A DNA stretch of 64,000 bases from Rhizobiaceae bacterium. Lineage in GTDB: Bacteria; Pseudomonadota; Alphaproteobacteria; Rhizobiales; Rhizobiaceae. A program made the position numbers and the translations under genes. Positions 16,148 to 25,576 of this stretch are shown one piece after another. How positions within the stretch are numbered: position 1 is the first letter of the stretch; each line of letters starts with the position of its first letter. The notes below the pieces were generated by a model, which was not told the DNA's origin, ran no database searches, and worked only from the letters and a program-made list of their open reading frames with translations. The stretch covers positions 372,001 to 436,000 of the forward strand of contig JAMLJB010000001.1 in the NCBI GenBank assembly GCA_023953835.1. The letters are read 5' to 3'.

Positions 16148-18766
16148 ATGAGCGAAACCGAGATCGATGTCGAGCATCAGCCGGTCGGCAATGCGTTCGC
16201 CCGCGCCGTCGACCGGATACTGGAACCGCACATACTCGGGCCTGTTTTCGGCACTCTGGCCGTAGGGCTTGCGCTTTTCGTCATCCACGAGATCAGCGAC
16301 AAGGTCCATCTCCACCAGATCGGCGCGGCGATTGCGGCGACGCCTCCCGAAACCGTCATCTCCTCGCTCTTCCTGACTGCGATCTCGTTTTGCGCGCTCG
16401 CGCTCTATGACGTACTCGCCATCCGGCGCGTTGCGCCGGGCCGCGTCCCCACGCGGATCGCCGTCATGGCGGGCATGATCGGCTACGGCTTTTCAAACGC
16501 CATCGGCTTCCATGTCTTCGTCGGCGGCCCCGTCCGCTACCGCATCTATCAGTCGGCGGGTCTGGACGCGTCCGACGTGGGCCGCGTCGTCGGAACCTCG
16601 CTCATCACCTTCACCGGCGGCCTGCTCGCCGTGCTCGGCATCGCGCTGGTGCTCGACCCCTTCGGCGTGCCGGCGCTCCAGATGCTGTCTCCCGCCGCGG
16701 ACAGGGCGCTGGGCGGGGCAATCCTGCTGTTCATCGCCGCCTCGCTGTTCTGGCTCTCGCGAAGGGTGCGCAATGTCTCATTGCTCGGCTGGCGCTTCCC
16801 CTTGCCGACGGCAGGCAATGCGCTTGCACAGATATTGATCGGCGCGCTCGACATCGCGGCGGCGGCGGGCGCGCTCTACGTGTTGCTGCCGCAGGATGTC
16901 GTGCCGAGCTTCGTGGTCTTTCTCGTGCTGTTCGTGGCGGCCATGCTCGCCACGATCATCAGCCACGCGCCCGGCGGCCTCGGCGTCATGGAAGCGACGA
17001 TCCTGCTCGGCCTCGGCGCGGGCACGCGTCCCGACGTGGTGGCCGCACTGGTCGTCTATCGCGTCATCTATTACCTGCTGCCGCTGGCGATTGCGGCGGC
17101 ATCGTTGCTGGCGCTTGAAATCTACCGCGCCCGCACCGCCGTCTCCAGCATCGCGGGACGCACCTTCCGGCTCACGCGCCTCATCGTGCCGCCCATCGCC
17201 ACGACGCTTGTGCTCGGCGGCGGCATGGTCCTGCTGTTCTCGGGCAGCACGCCTGCCAACGGCGACCGCACCGACATATTGAGCGACATCCTGCCGCTGC
17301 CTTTCGCCGAGGCGTCACATCTGCTTGCCAGCATAACGGGCGTGCTGCTCATCGTCATCGCGCGCGGCCTGTTCCGCAGGCTGGCGCTGGCCCGTATCGC
17401 GGCAATCGCGCTGCTGCTGTCCGGCGCGGCCTTCTCCCTGCTCAAGGGTCTCGACTGGGAGGAAGCGCTCATCCTGTGCGCGGTCGCCGCCGTTCTCTAC
17501 GTCTACAGGAGCGCCTTCTACCGCAAGGGCGACTGGCGCTCATTCCGCCCGGACATCACCTGGATCGCGCTGATGGCGATCATCGTCGGGGCGTTCACGC
17601 TGGTCGGCCTGCTTGCCTATCGCCATGTCGAATACCAGTCCGATATGTGGTGGGATTTCGCCTGGGACGCGGACGCGCCCCGCTTCCTGCGCGCCACGGT
17701 CGCCATGGCCATTGTTGCTGCGGCGATCGCCATCGACGCGCTGTTGCATCGGCCCGTGCCCGCGCCCAAGACCGTGCGGCAGCCGATCCCCGACGCGGTG
17801 CGCACCATTCTCGAAACGTCGGCGGGCACCAATGGCTGCGTGGCGCTTCTGGGCGACAAATCCTTCATGGTCTCGGAGAACAAAAAAGCCTTCCTCATGT
17901 ATGCCGTATCGGGCCGAAGCTGGATCACCATGGGCGACCCGGTCGGCGAACCCGGCCCAAGCCGTGCCCTTTTGTGGCGCTTCGTCGAGGCGGCGGACCG
18001 GGCAGGCGCGCGGCCCGTGTTTTATTCGATCCAACCGGACTACCTGACCAGCTATCTGGACATGAACCTCGCCATCCTGAAAATCGGCGAGAACGCCCGC
18101 GTACCGCTGACCGATTTTGCGCTGGCGGGGGCCTCGCGCCAGCCGCTTCGCTATGCCGAAGGCCGCGCAACGCGCGAGGGGCTTGTCTATTCGGTCATCC
18201 CGAAGGCGGATGTTCCCGCCGCCTTGCCTGACCTGCGCGCCGTGTCCGACGAGTGGCTCGCCCACAAGCACGGCAAGGAAAAGGGCTTCTCGCTCGGCTA
18301 TTTCGACGACGCCTATATGAGCGAGTTCGATTGCGCGGTATTGAAAAAGGAAGGCGCTATTGTCGCCTTCGCTAATCTGTGGCGCAGCGGCGACCACGAT
18401 GAATTCTCGATCGATCTCATGCGCTACAAGGCGGGCATCTCGAAGGTCCTGATGGAAGCCTTCTTCGCGCACCTCCTGCTCTACGGAAAGGAGGAAGGCT
18501 ACAAATGGTTCAACCTTGGCGCGGCGCCGCTGGCGGGCCTGTCCGATCACCCGCTCGCCTCCACATGGAACCGCGTCGGCACCTTCATCTATCGCCGCGG
18601 CGACGAGTTCTACAATTTCGAGGGACTGCGCGCCTTCAAGCAGAAATTCGACCCCGTCTGGACGCCGCAATACATGGCCTGCCCGCGCGGCCTCGCCATG
18701 CCGCAGGTGCTGCTCGACGTCACGACGCTGATTTCCGGCGGCCCGATGGGAATTTTCAAGAGATGA
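16148..18766 (+). CDS. lpiA: Lysyl-phosphatidylglycerol synthase/flippase (MprF, rhizobial LpiA)
   Basis: An 872-aa inner-membrane protein. The N-terminal 500 residues contain many transmembrane helices of the flippase domain (for example LGPVFGTLAVGLALFVIHEI, GYGFSNAIGFHVFVGGPVRYR). The C-terminal cytoplasmic domain (about 540-860) is the GNAT-like transferase that moves lysine from Lys-tRNA to phosphatidylglycerol, with NGCVALLGDKSFM, WITMGDPVGEP, KEKGFSLGYFDDAYM and FNLGAAPLAGL. The product adds positive charge to membranes and is linked to acid and cationic-peptide resistance. It overlaps acvB by ATGA, the classical rhizobial lpiA-acvB arrangement. The ATG at 16148 is chosen; the frame extends further upstream inside the phosphoesterase gene. 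Confidence 0.93.
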   Translation: MSETEIDVEHQPVGNAFARAVDRILEPHILGPVFGTLAVGLALFVIHEISDKVHLHQIGAAIAATPPETVISSLFLTAISFCALALYDVLAIRRVAPGRVPTRIAVMAGMIGYGFSNAIGFHVFVGGPVRYRIYQSAGLDASDVGRVVGTSLITFTGGLLAVLGIALVLDPFGVPALQMLSPAADRALGGAILLFIAASLFWLSRRVRNVSLLGWRFPLPTAGNALAQILIGALDIAAAAGALYVLLPQDVVPSFVVFLVLFVAAMLATIISHAPGGLGVMEATILLGLGAGTRPDVVAALVVYRVIYYLLPLAIAAASLLALEIYRARTAVSSIAGRTFRLTRLIVPPIATTLVLGGGMVLLFSGSTPANGDRTDILSDILPLPFAEASHLLASITGVLLIVIARGLFRRLALARIAAIALLLSGAAFSLLKGLDWEEALILCAVAAVLYVYRSAFYRKGDWRSFRPDITWIALMAIIVGAFTLVGLLAYRHVEYQSDMWWDFAWDADAPRFLRATVAMAIVAAAIAIDALLHRPVPAPKTVRQPIPDAVRTILETSAGTNGCVALLGDKSFMVSENKKAFLMYAVSGRSWITMGDPVGEPGPSRALLWRFVEAADRAGARPVFYSIQPDYLTSYLDMNLAILKIGENARVPLTDFALAGASRQPLRYAEGRATREGLVYSVIPKADVPAALPDLRAVSDEWLAHKHGKEKGFSLGYFDDAYMSEFDCAVLKKEGAIVAFANLWRSGDHDEFSIDLMRYKAGISKVLMEAFFAHLLLYGKEEGYKWFNLGAAPLAGLSDHPLASTWNRVGTFIYRRGDEFYNFEGLRAFKQKFDPVWTPQYMACPRGLAMPQVLLDVTTLISGGPMGIFKR

Positions 18767-20079
18767 AGGCGGCATTGGCTTTGATCTGGCTCGTGGCGGC
18801 ACTCGGGCCTGCTGCCGCGCAAGCGCGAGATACCAAGGTGTCCAGCGGGCGGCTTGAAAATGTGCGCCTGCTCGCGCCGGACGATGATCCGAAGGCCATG
18901 GTCATCTATTTCTCCGACCGCCCGGGCTGGACGGCGAAGGACGACGCCATCGCGTCGGCGCTTCGGGATGACGGCGACGTCGTACTCGGCGTCGATCTCA
19001 ATTCCTACGCGTCCCGGCTCGACAGTTCGGACGGCGAATGCCTCTATGTCGTCGGCGAGTTGACCGACCTCGCGCAGGTTGCACAGCGCACGCTCTACAT
19101 CCAGACCTATCTGCCGCCGATCCTTGCCGGAACCGGCGAGGGCGCGACCTTCGCCTTTGCGGCGCTTGCCGACGCGCCGCCCAACACACTTGGCGGCGCG
19201 GTTGCCTCCGGCTTTGCCAACCGGCTTTCCACCCGCCTGCCCTTCTGTCCCGGTTCCACCGCCACGCCGACGGCGGACGGACACGCATTTTCCTATGGCT
19301 TCGACGTTCCCCTGCCGGAACCGGCAACGCTCTATGTCCCGGATGACCAGGCCGAGGCCATGCAGGCGGCAACCGCCGCGCAGGACCAGATCAGCGTCGA
19401 TACGCTCGACGTCGATACACCTGAGCAGCAGATCGTCGGCACGGTGGCCGACCTTGCGGACGGTATCGAGCCGTTCGGCAGGCTCCCCGCTGTCGACCTT
19501 CCCGCCACCGGCACGCCAAAAGCGGTCGCGATCCTCATTTCCGGCGATGGCGGCTGGCGCGATCTCGACAAGACCATGGGCGAGTGGCTTTCCACGCAGG
19601 GCGTGCATGTCGTCGGCCTCGATTCGCTGCACTATTTCTGGTCGAGGCGCACGCCGCAGGAACTCGCCACCGACCTTGCCGCCCTCGTCAAGGACGCCGA
19701 CCCGCAGCAGAAGCTGCCGGTCCTGCTCATCGGCTATTCCTTCGGCGCAGACACCATTCCTTTTGCCTGGCCGCTCCTCCCGACCGCACTGCAAGCGCGC
19801 ACAAAAGTCCTCGCACTGCTTGCGCCCAGCCTTTCGACCTCTTTTCAAGTGACGATTTCCGGCTGGCTCGGCATCGACGACAGCGGCTACAAGATTGCGC
19901 CGGCCATTGCCGCGCTTCCTGCCGACAGGCTGCTGTGCATCTATGGCAAGGACGACGCCGATGAAACGGCATGCACCGATCCCGCCATCCCCGCATCCAC
20001 AGTCATCGAGACCGATGGCGGCCATCATTTCGACGGCGACTACAACGCAATCGCGCAACGCTTCCTTGACCGGCTCTGA
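18763..20079 (+). CDS. acvB: AcvB/VirJ family periplasmic protein (lysyl-PG hydrolase type)
   Basis: A 438-aa exported protein. It has a signal peptide (MKAALALIWLVAALGPAAAQA), then an N-terminal VirJ-like half and a C-terminal alpha/beta-hydrolase half. That half has AVAILISGDGGWRDLDKTMG, VHVVGLDSLHYFWSRRTPQ, the nucleophile elbow IGYSFGAD and the ending ETDGGHHFDGDY, which supplies the His. Homologues in Agrobacterium and Rhizobium tropici are reported to hydrolyse lysyl-phosphatidylglycerol made by LpiA and are needed for acid tolerance or virulence. The start codon overlaps the lpiA stop (ATGA), so the two are translationally coupled. All presumed catalytic elements are present. Confidence 0.9.
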   Translation: MKAALALIWLVAALGPAAAQARDTKVSSGRLENVRLLAPDDDPKAMVIYFSDRPGWTAKDDAIASALRDDGDVVLGVDLNSYASRLDSSDGECLYVVGELTDLAQVAQRTLYIQTYLPPILAGTGEGATFAFAALADAPPNTLGGAVASGFANRLSTRLPFCPGSTATPTADGHAFSYGFDVPLPEPATLYVPDDQAEAMQAATAAQDQISVDTLDVDTPEQQIVGTVADLADGIEPFGRLPAVDLPATGTPKAVAILISGDGGWRDLDKTMGEWLSTQGVHVVGLDSLHYFWSRRTPQELATDLAALVKDADPQQKLPVLLIGYSFGADTIPFAWPLLPTALQARTKVLALLAPSLSTSFQVTISGWLGIDDSGYKIAPAIAALPADRLLCIYGKDDADETACTDPAIPASTVIETDGGHHFDGDYNAIAQRFLDRL

Positions 20080-20114
20080 CGGTGTATCCCGGTTTCGGCC
20101 CTATTCAGCGAGAT

Positions 20115-22220
20115 ATGATGTCCAAGAAATCGATCTTCTCCAAAGCCAAGCCCCCGCTTGCCATAGAGCGCCGCGTCACCGACACGCGTCACGGCATCGA
20201 GCGTGTCGACGAGTTCGCATGGATGCGCGCAGACAACTGGCAGGAGGTGTTTCGCGACCCTTCCGTACTCGACCCGGAAATCCGCGCCCATCTCGAAGCG
20301 GAAAACGCCTATCAGGCCAAGCTCATGCGCGACACGCGGCCGCTCCAGAAAGCCTTGTTCGCTGAGATGAAAGGGCGCATCAAGGAAGACGATTCCTCCG
20401 TGCCGATGGAGGACGGTCCCTACGCCTACGGCACCTCCTTTGTCACCGGCGGGCAGCAGCCGCGCTATTTCCGCAAGCCGCGCAGGGGTGGCAAGGAAGA
20501 GATCATCCTCGACGGGGACAAGGAAGCGCGCAAGAAGCCCTATTTCCGCATCGGCGGGGTGGATCATTCCAGCGACCACAAGAGCCTTCTCTGGGCCTAT
20601 GACGACAAGGGTTCGGAGTTTTTCACGCTGAAGGTCCGCGACCTCGCGACCGGCAAGGACAGGTCCGAAACCGTCAGCGACACGGGCGGCGGCGGGACAT
20701 GGGACGCCAATGACGAGGGCTTTTTCTATACCCGCGTCGACGCCAATCATCGCCCGTCGAAAATCTTCTACCACGCGCTCGGCACGCCGGAATCCGACGA
20801 CCGCCTGGTCTATGAGGAGAAGGACCCCGGCTATTTCGCGGGCGTCGGCGGCACGCGCCGCAACGACTGGATCATGATTTCCGTCAACGACCACGAGACC
20901 ACCGAATATCGCCTGCTGGACGCGCGCAAACCCGCTTCGAAGCCGAAGCTCGTGGTTCGCCGCAAGAAGGGCGTGCAATACGATCTCGAGGAAGGCGGCG
21001 ACGTATTCTTCATCCTGACCAATGCCGACGGGGCCAAGGATTTCAAGATCATGACCGCGCCGGTTGAGAATCCGATTCAGGACAATTGGAAGGACCTGAT
21101 CCCGCACGAGCCGGGGCGGCTGATCCTCTCGGTCGTCGGCTTTGCAAACTTCATGGTGCGTCTCGAACGCAAGGACGGCCTGCCGCGCATCGTCATCCGC
21201 GACCGCAAAAGCGGGGAGGAGCACACCATCGCCTTCGACGAGGAAGCCTATTCGCTTGGTCTCGGCGGGTCCTACGAATACGATACCGACCTGCTGCGCT
21301 TCACCTATTCGTCCATGACGACGCCCACGCAGGTGTTCGACTACGACATGCGCACCCGCAAGCGGAAGCTGCGCAAGACACAGGAGGTGCCCTCCGGCCA
21401 TCGCATCCGCGACTATGTGACCCGCCGCCTGATGGCGACCGCACCCGATGGCGAGCAGGTGCCGGTCTCGATCCTGCACCGGCGCGGCCTCAAGCTCGAC
21501 GGCTCGGCCCCCTGCCTGCTCTATGGCTACGGCGCCTACGGCATGAGCATTCCCGCTTCCTTCAACACCAATGCGCTGTCGCTGGTGGATCGCGGCTTCG
21601 TCTATGCCATCGCCCATGTGCGCGGCGGCAAGGATCGCGGCTATCGCTGGTACGAGGACGGCAAGCGCGACAAGAAGGAGAACACCTTCCACGACTTCAT
21701 CGCCGTTGCGAAACATCTGGTTTCAGAGCATTTCACCTCGCCCGACCGCATCGTGGCGCAGGGCGGATCGGCGGGCGGCATGCTGATGGGAGCCATCGCC
21801 AACATGGCCCCTGATGCGTTCGGCGCGATCATCGCCGAAGTGCCCTTCGTGGACGTGCTCACCACCATGCTGGACGACACGCTGCCGCTCACGCCGCCCG
21901 AATGGCCGGAATGGGGCAATCCGATCAGGTCGAAAAAGGACTACAAAACCATCGCCGCCTATTCGCCCTACGACAACGTCGCCGGCCTGCCCTATCCGCC
22001 GATCCTCGCGGTTGCCGGTCTCACCGATCCGCGCGTTACCTATTGGGAACCGGCGAAATGGGTCGCCCGCCTGCGGGCACGCAAGATGAGCGACAATCCG
22101 GTGCTGCTCAAGATCAACATGGACGCCGGGCATGCGGGCGCATCGGGCCGCTTTTCGCGGCTTGAGGAAGTCGCATTCAACTACGCCTTCGCGCTCAAGG
22201 CGACCGGCAAGGCCGGTTGA
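20115..22220 (+). CDS. ptrB: S9 family peptidase, oligopeptidase B type
   Basis: A 701-aa cytoplasmic serine peptidase cleaving short peptides after basic residues. The N-terminal seven-blade propeller region (from about residue 70) is followed by the alpha/beta-hydrolase domain with PCLLYGYGAYGMSIP, the nucleophile motif AQGGSAGGMLMG, the Asp region AVAGLTDPRVTYWEP and the His region KINMDAGHAGASGR. All three catalytic residues are visible, and length fits the family. No signal peptide is present. ATG 20115 or 20118 is the start; an upstream ATG-like start at 20082 would begin right after acvB. It ends 13 bases before the end of the convergent cytochrome gene. Confidence 0.9.
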   Translation: MMSKKSIFSKAKPPLAIERRVTDTRHGIERVDEFAWMRADNWQEVFRDPSVLDPEIRAHLEAENAYQAKLMRDTRPLQKALFAEMKGRIKEDDSSVPMEDGPYAYGTSFVTGGQQPRYFRKPRRGGKEEIILDGDKEARKKPYFRIGGVDHSSDHKSLLWAYDDKGSEFFTLKVRDLATGKDRSETVSDTGGGGTWDANDEGFFYTRVDANHRPSKIFYHALGTPESDDRLVYEEKDPGYFAGVGGTRRNDWIMISVNDHETTEYRLLDARKPASKPKLVVRRKKGVQYDLEEGGDVFFILTNADGAKDFKIMTAPVENPIQDNWKDLIPHEPGRLILSVVGFANFMVRLERKDGLPRIVIRDRKSGEEHTIAFDEEAYSLGLGGSYEYDTDLLRFTYSSMTTPTQVFDYDMRTRKRKLRKTQEVPSGHRIRDYVTRRLMATAPDGEQVPVSILHRRGLKLDGSAPCLLYGYGAYGMSIPASFNTNALSLVDRGFVYAIAHVRGGKDRGYRWYEDGKRDKKENTFHDFIAVAKHLVSEHFTSPDRIVAQGGSAGGMLMGAIANMAPDAFGAIIAEVPFVDVLTTMLDDTLPLTPPEWPEWGNPIRSKKDYKTIAAYSPYDNVAGLPYPPILAVAGLTDPRVTYWEPAKWVARLRARKMSDNPVLLKINMDAGHAGASGRFSRLEEVAFNYAFALKATGKAG

Positions 22221-22233
22221 TCGCGGCGCGCGT

Positions 22234-23160
22234 TTAATATCCCTTTGGCTGCGCAGGGATGGCCTTGAGATAGGCGGCGATCGCCTCGCGATCGCCAGGC
22301 GGCAACTGCGCCATGTTCTTCTGGACCTCGACCATCGCGCCTCCGACCGAATCGAAATCCGGCGTGAATCCTGTTTCGAGATAGGTCACGATTTCGCCCG
22401 CCGACCACGAGCCGATGCCGTCATCGCCGGGCGTGATGTTGGGCACGTTGCCGCCGCCCTCGGCGGCTTTGGCTCCGGCCAGCCAGCGGCTTTTCTCCGT
22501 GCCGCCCGCGAGATTGCGCGGCGTGTGGCATTCGCCGCAATGACCGGGTCCCTCGACCAGATACTGGCCGGCATGGGCAGGTTCCGGCGCGTCCGAAGCC
22601 AGCGCAACGACGGGATCGGGGCTGAGAAACACAAGTTTCCACAGCCCCAATCCCCTCCGCACGTTGAACGGGAATGAAAGTTGATTGTTCGCCGCCTTGC
22701 CCTGCACGGCTGGCAGGGTTTTCACGAATGCAAACAGGTCGGCCACATCGGATGGCTTCATGCGGATATAGGATGCGTAGGGGAACGCCGGATAGTAGTG
22801 CCGCCCGTCGGGCGAAACACCGCGCAGCATGGCGTTGCCGAAATCCTCCGCCGTCCAGCTTCCGATGCCATCCTGCGGGTCGGACGAGATGTTGGGCGGG
22901 ATGAAGGTGCCAAACGGCGTCTTGAGTTCCAGTCCGCCTGCCAGTTCGAGCCGGGCATCGCCTTCGGATTTCGGGCGGGCGTGGCAGGAGGCGCAGCCGC
23001 CCGCCCAGAAGATGCGCGCCCCGCGTCCGGCATCACCGCCCTCGAGCTGCGACACCATTGCGGCATCCAGGCGCTGCGGCGCAGTCAGAAACCAGAACGC
23101 CAGCGCACCCGCCGCAAGCGCGGCGAGCACACCCAGGCCGAGCGTCCTTGCGCCACCCAT
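22234..23160 (-). CDS. Membrane-anchored diheme cytochrome c
   Basis: A 308-aa protein with an N-terminal anchor (LGLGVLAALAAGALAFWFLTA) and two class I cytochrome c domains with heme sites CASCH and CGECH. Axial Met ligands are probably in IRMKP and in the C-terminal part. Repeated segments FIPPNISSDPQDGIGSW and VPNITPGDDGIGSWS are typical of the alcohol/aldehyde dehydrogenase cytochrome subunit and similar electron-transfer proteins. No dehydrogenase gene is adjacent, so the donor is unknown. It lies 12 bases behind the cytochrome c' gene, in the same operon. Confidence 0.88.
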   Translation of the reverse strand: MGGARTLGLGVLAALAAGALAFWFLTAPQRLDAAMVSQLEGGDAGRGARIFWAGGCASCHARPKSEGDARLELAGGLELKTPFGTFIPPNISSDPQDGIGSWTAEDFGNAMLRGVSPDGRHYYPAFPYASYIRMKPSDVADLFAFVKTLPAVQGKAANNQLSFPFNVRRGLGLWKLVFLSPDPVVALASDAPEPAHAGQYLVEGPGHCGECHTPRNLAGGTEKSRWLAGAKAAEGGGNVPNITPGDDGIGSWSAGEIVTYLETGFTPDFDSVGGAMVEVQKNMAQLPPGDREAIAAYLKAIPAQPKGY

Positions 23161-23172
23161 TCGCGCTTTTTC

Positions 23173-23607
23173 CTATTTCTCGACGCGGAACACCTCATGA
23201 CACGCCGAGCACTCCTTGCCTATCGCACCCACGGCAGCCTGCAGGGACGCCACGTCCGTCGGCGGTGTGGCAACCGATGCATCCACGGCAGCCTTGTATT
23301 TCTCCGCTTCGGCCTTGAAAGCAGCGGGGTCTTCCCAGATCTTCGGAGAGGATTCACTGTTGCCCTGCGACCCTGCCGGCCAGAGCGCATCGACATCGAC
23401 GCCCTTCTCGGCATTGGCGGCCAGCGCCTGCAAGGCGGTCAGCGTCGCCGCCGCATCGAACGGCGTTTCGCCCTTCATCACCTTGACCAGTCCGCCGGCA
23501 ATCCTGCCGCGCTCCTTCATCAGCGCCTCGCGATCATCCTCGGGATCGGCATGAACGGCGCCTGCCGTCAGGGCGAGTGCTGAAAGTGCGAGAAGGAATT
23601 TGCGCAT
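23173..23607 (-). CDS. Cytochrome c' (class II c-type cytochrome)
   Basis: A 144-aa periplasmic protein: signal peptide MRKFLLALSALALTAGAVHA, then a helical body with a single heme site CSACH near the C-terminus (GKECSACHEVFRVEK). That position is diagnostic of the four-helix-bundle class II cytochromes. Such proteins bind NO and may protect against it or shuttle electrons. The ATG at 23607 has the site GGAGGTAGTA just upstream; the longer frame from 23667 lacks a signal. It is cotranscribed with the diheme cytochrome that follows. Confidence 0.9.
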   Translation of the reverse strand: MRKFLLALSALALTAGAVHADPEDDREALMKERGRIAGGLVKVMKGETPFDAAATLTALQALAANAEKGVDVDALWPAGSQGNSESSPKIWEDPAAFKAEAEKYKAAVDASVATPPTDVASLQAAVGAIGKECSACHEVFRVEK

Positions 23608-23728
23608 TACTACCTCCGGTTGCTTCTGGCTGCCATGGGTCTGAACGGACTGCGCGACTGCGCGCATATGATTAACGCCCCGTCCGGCGAAATTTATCCC
23701 GCGGATCGTGGCAATCTTGAGTTACTGC

Positions 23729-23755
23729 GAAAAAAAGCCCCGCCGAAGCGGGGCT
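23729..23755 (-). terminator. Rho-independent terminator of the superoxide dismutase gene
   Basis: The perfect stem AGCCCCGC/GCGGGGCT has a 4-base loop, followed on the minus strand by seven T residues. It begins about 20 bases after the sod stop codon. Confidence 0.92.
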
Positions 23756-23775
23756 GTCGCATGCCATTGGGCCGC

Positions 23776-24372
23776 TTACGCTTTCTCGTAGAGTTCGAGC
23801 ACGTAATCCCAGTTGATGAGATCGTCCACAAACGCTTCGAGATATTTCGGGCGCGCGTTGCGGTAGTCGATATAGTAGGAATGCTCCCACACATCGACGC
23901 CGAGGATCGGCGTTCCGCCGTGCACCAGCGGGTTCTCGCCGTTCGGCGTCTTGGAGATGGCGAGCTTGCCGTCCTTCACGGAAAGCCATGCCCAGCCCGA
24001 GCCGAACTGCGTGGTGCCGGCTGCAATGAAATCGGCCTTGAACTTGTCGTAGCCCCCGAGATCGCTGTCCACGGCCTTCTGCAACTTGGCGGGAAGCTTG
24101 CTGCCGCCGCCACCCTTTTTCATCCATTTCCAGAAATGAATGTGGTTGTAGTGCTGCGCGGCATTGTTGAACAGGCCGGCATTCTTCCCGAAGCTCTGTT
24201 TCACCACCTCTTCGACGGACAGGTCGCCCATGCCTGCTTCGGCGGCCAGCTTGTTGCCGTTGTCGACATAGGCCTTGTGGTGTTTGTCGTGATGATACTC
24301 CAGCGTCTCCTTCGACATGTAGGGCTGAAGCGCGTCATAGGCGTATGGAAGTTCCGGCAGTTCGAAAGCCAT
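23776..24372 (-). CDS. sodB: Superoxide dismutase (Fe/Mn family)
   Basis: A 198-aa cytoplasmic enzyme that converts superoxide to oxygen and hydrogen peroxide. The metal ligands are all visible: His in LEYHHDKHHKAYV, His in AAQHYNHIHFWKWM, and Asp and His in LGVDVWEHSYYIDYRNARPKY. The Gln within NNAAQHYNH is at the position typical of iron-type enzymes, but metal preference cannot be settled from sequence and rhizobial enzymes can be cambialistic. The ATG at 24372 has GAGGAG upstream. A perfect terminator follows, so it is probably monocistronic; the upstream gene on the same strand is an aminotransferase, 91 bases away. Confidence 0.95.
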   Translation of the reverse strand: MAFELPELPYAYDALQPYMSKETLEYHHDKHHKAYVDNGNKLAAEAGMGDLSVEEVVKQSFGKNAGLFNNAAQHYNHIHFWKWMKKGGGGSKLPAKLQKAVDSDLGGYDKFKADFIAAGTTQFGSGWAWLSVKDGKLAISKTPNGENPLVHGGTPILGVDVWEHSYYIDYRNARPKYLEAFVDDLINWDYVLELYEKA

Positions 24373-24463
24373 GGTTTTTACTCCTCTTTTCGTTTTGCCG
24401 GGTGTGGTCGCAGACCTGTTCCGGCTTACCAAAATCCTGTGTCCCGGCCGGCGCGCCTCCGCT

Positions 24464-25333
24464 TCATGCAGAATGCGCCCACTCCCAATAGAGTTCCCGC
24501 GCTTTCTTCGCCACCGGCCCCGGCTGCAATTCGCGGTCCTCGATTCGCGTCACCGGGACAACCTTCGAATGGTTGCCGGTCGAGAATATCTCATCGGCCT
24601 CCATGAATTCGCGCACCGAGAGCGTCTTTTCAACCGTCTTTACGCCCGCATCGCCAAGCAGGCCGATGACCCGGCTGCGGGTGATCCCCGACAGGAAGCA
24701 GCCGTTCGGCGCCGGCGTGTAGGCAACACCGTCCTTGACCATGAAGATGTTCGACGTGCCTGTTTCCGCGACATTTCCGAGCATGTCCAGCACCAGCGCA
24801 TTGTCGAAGCCGCGCATCCTGGCTTCCAGCATTGCGCGGGCATTGTTCGGATAGAGGCAGCCCGCCTTCGCATTGGTCGGCATGGTTTCAAGCGTCGGAC
24901 GGCGGAACGGCGACACGCTGACCGAAAACCCCGACGGCGGGATCATGGGCGCTTCATAGAGGCAAAGGCAGAAACGCGTCGAAGCCGGATCGGCGGGCAC
25001 GCCCATGTATCCGCCATGTTCGGCCCAGTACATCGGACGCACATAGACCGCCGTCTTGCCGTCGAATTTCTTGAAGCCGTCCCAGGCGAGCCCCGTGATT
25101 TCATCGCGGCTTATCGTCGGGCGCAGGCCGAGCGCGATTGCCGATGCGTTGGTGCGCGCCGCATGCAGGTCAAGGTCCGGCGACACGCCTTCGAACCACC
25201 TGCCGCCATCGAACACGCTGGTGCCCAGCCACATCGCGTGGCTGCGGGGACCGAGAATGGCGACATTGCCCTCATGCCAGTCGCCGTCCACATAAGTCCA
25301 GGTCTTTGTTTGGGCGGGGGTGACGAGGCTCAT
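24464..25333 (-). CDS. Branched-chain amino acid aminotransferase-like (PLP class IV)
   Basis: A 289-aa fold-type IV aminotransferase. The PLP lysine is probably in the TNAKAGCLYPNNARA segment, preceded by FRRPTLETMP. Further family signatures are GNVAETGTSNIFMV, YTPAPNGCFLSGITRSRVI and the EADEIFSTGNHSKVVPVTRI end. It transfers amino groups between branched-chain 2-oxo acids and glutamate, or acts as a related D-amino acid or 4-amino-4-deoxychorismate-type enzyme; the N-terminal WLGTSVFDGGRWFEG favours the branched-chain type. There is no neighbour in branched-chain metabolism. It is divergent from the L,D-transpeptidase gene across a 243-base spacer. Confidence 0.85.
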   Translation of the reverse strand: MSLVTPAQTKTWTYVDGDWHEGNVAILGPRSHAMWLGTSVFDGGRWFEGVSPDLDLHAARTNASAIALGLRPTISRDEITGLAWDGFKKFDGKTAVYVRPMYWAEHGGYMGVPADPASTRFCLCLYEAPMIPPSGFSVSVSPFRRPTLETMPTNAKAGCLYPNNARAMLEARMRGFDNALVLDMLGNVAETGTSNIFMVKDGVAYTPAPNGCFLSGITRSRVIGLLGDAGVKTVEKTLSVREFMEADEIFSTGNHSKVVPVTRIEDRELQPGPVAKKARELYWEWAHSA

Positions 25334-25576
25334 GGTCGTTCCTGCGGTATTCGTCGGGCCAATACCTTTGCCGCAGTTCAGCCCGTATGTGCAAGGACGA
25401 ATGCCGCATTTCCCGGAACTGGCCCAACGAAGTTTTGTTGCTCCGTTGTCACAGTCGAGGTCGTGTGGTTATTCATTTCTTGCTTTTGTCCTAATATACA
25501 CTGCTTTTTCACGATTGCTTATGCAACCAGTGGCAAACGCGACCGTTTGCTGTTTGCAGATGAAAAATTGACTGGA
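25334..25576. other. Divergent promoter spacer
   Basis: A 243-base AT-richer spacer between the aminotransferase (minus) and L,D-transpeptidase (plus) genes. A plausible plus-strand promoter lies near 25476-25500 (TTGCTT and TAATAT elements); no operator-like repeat is seen. Confidence 0.35.
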
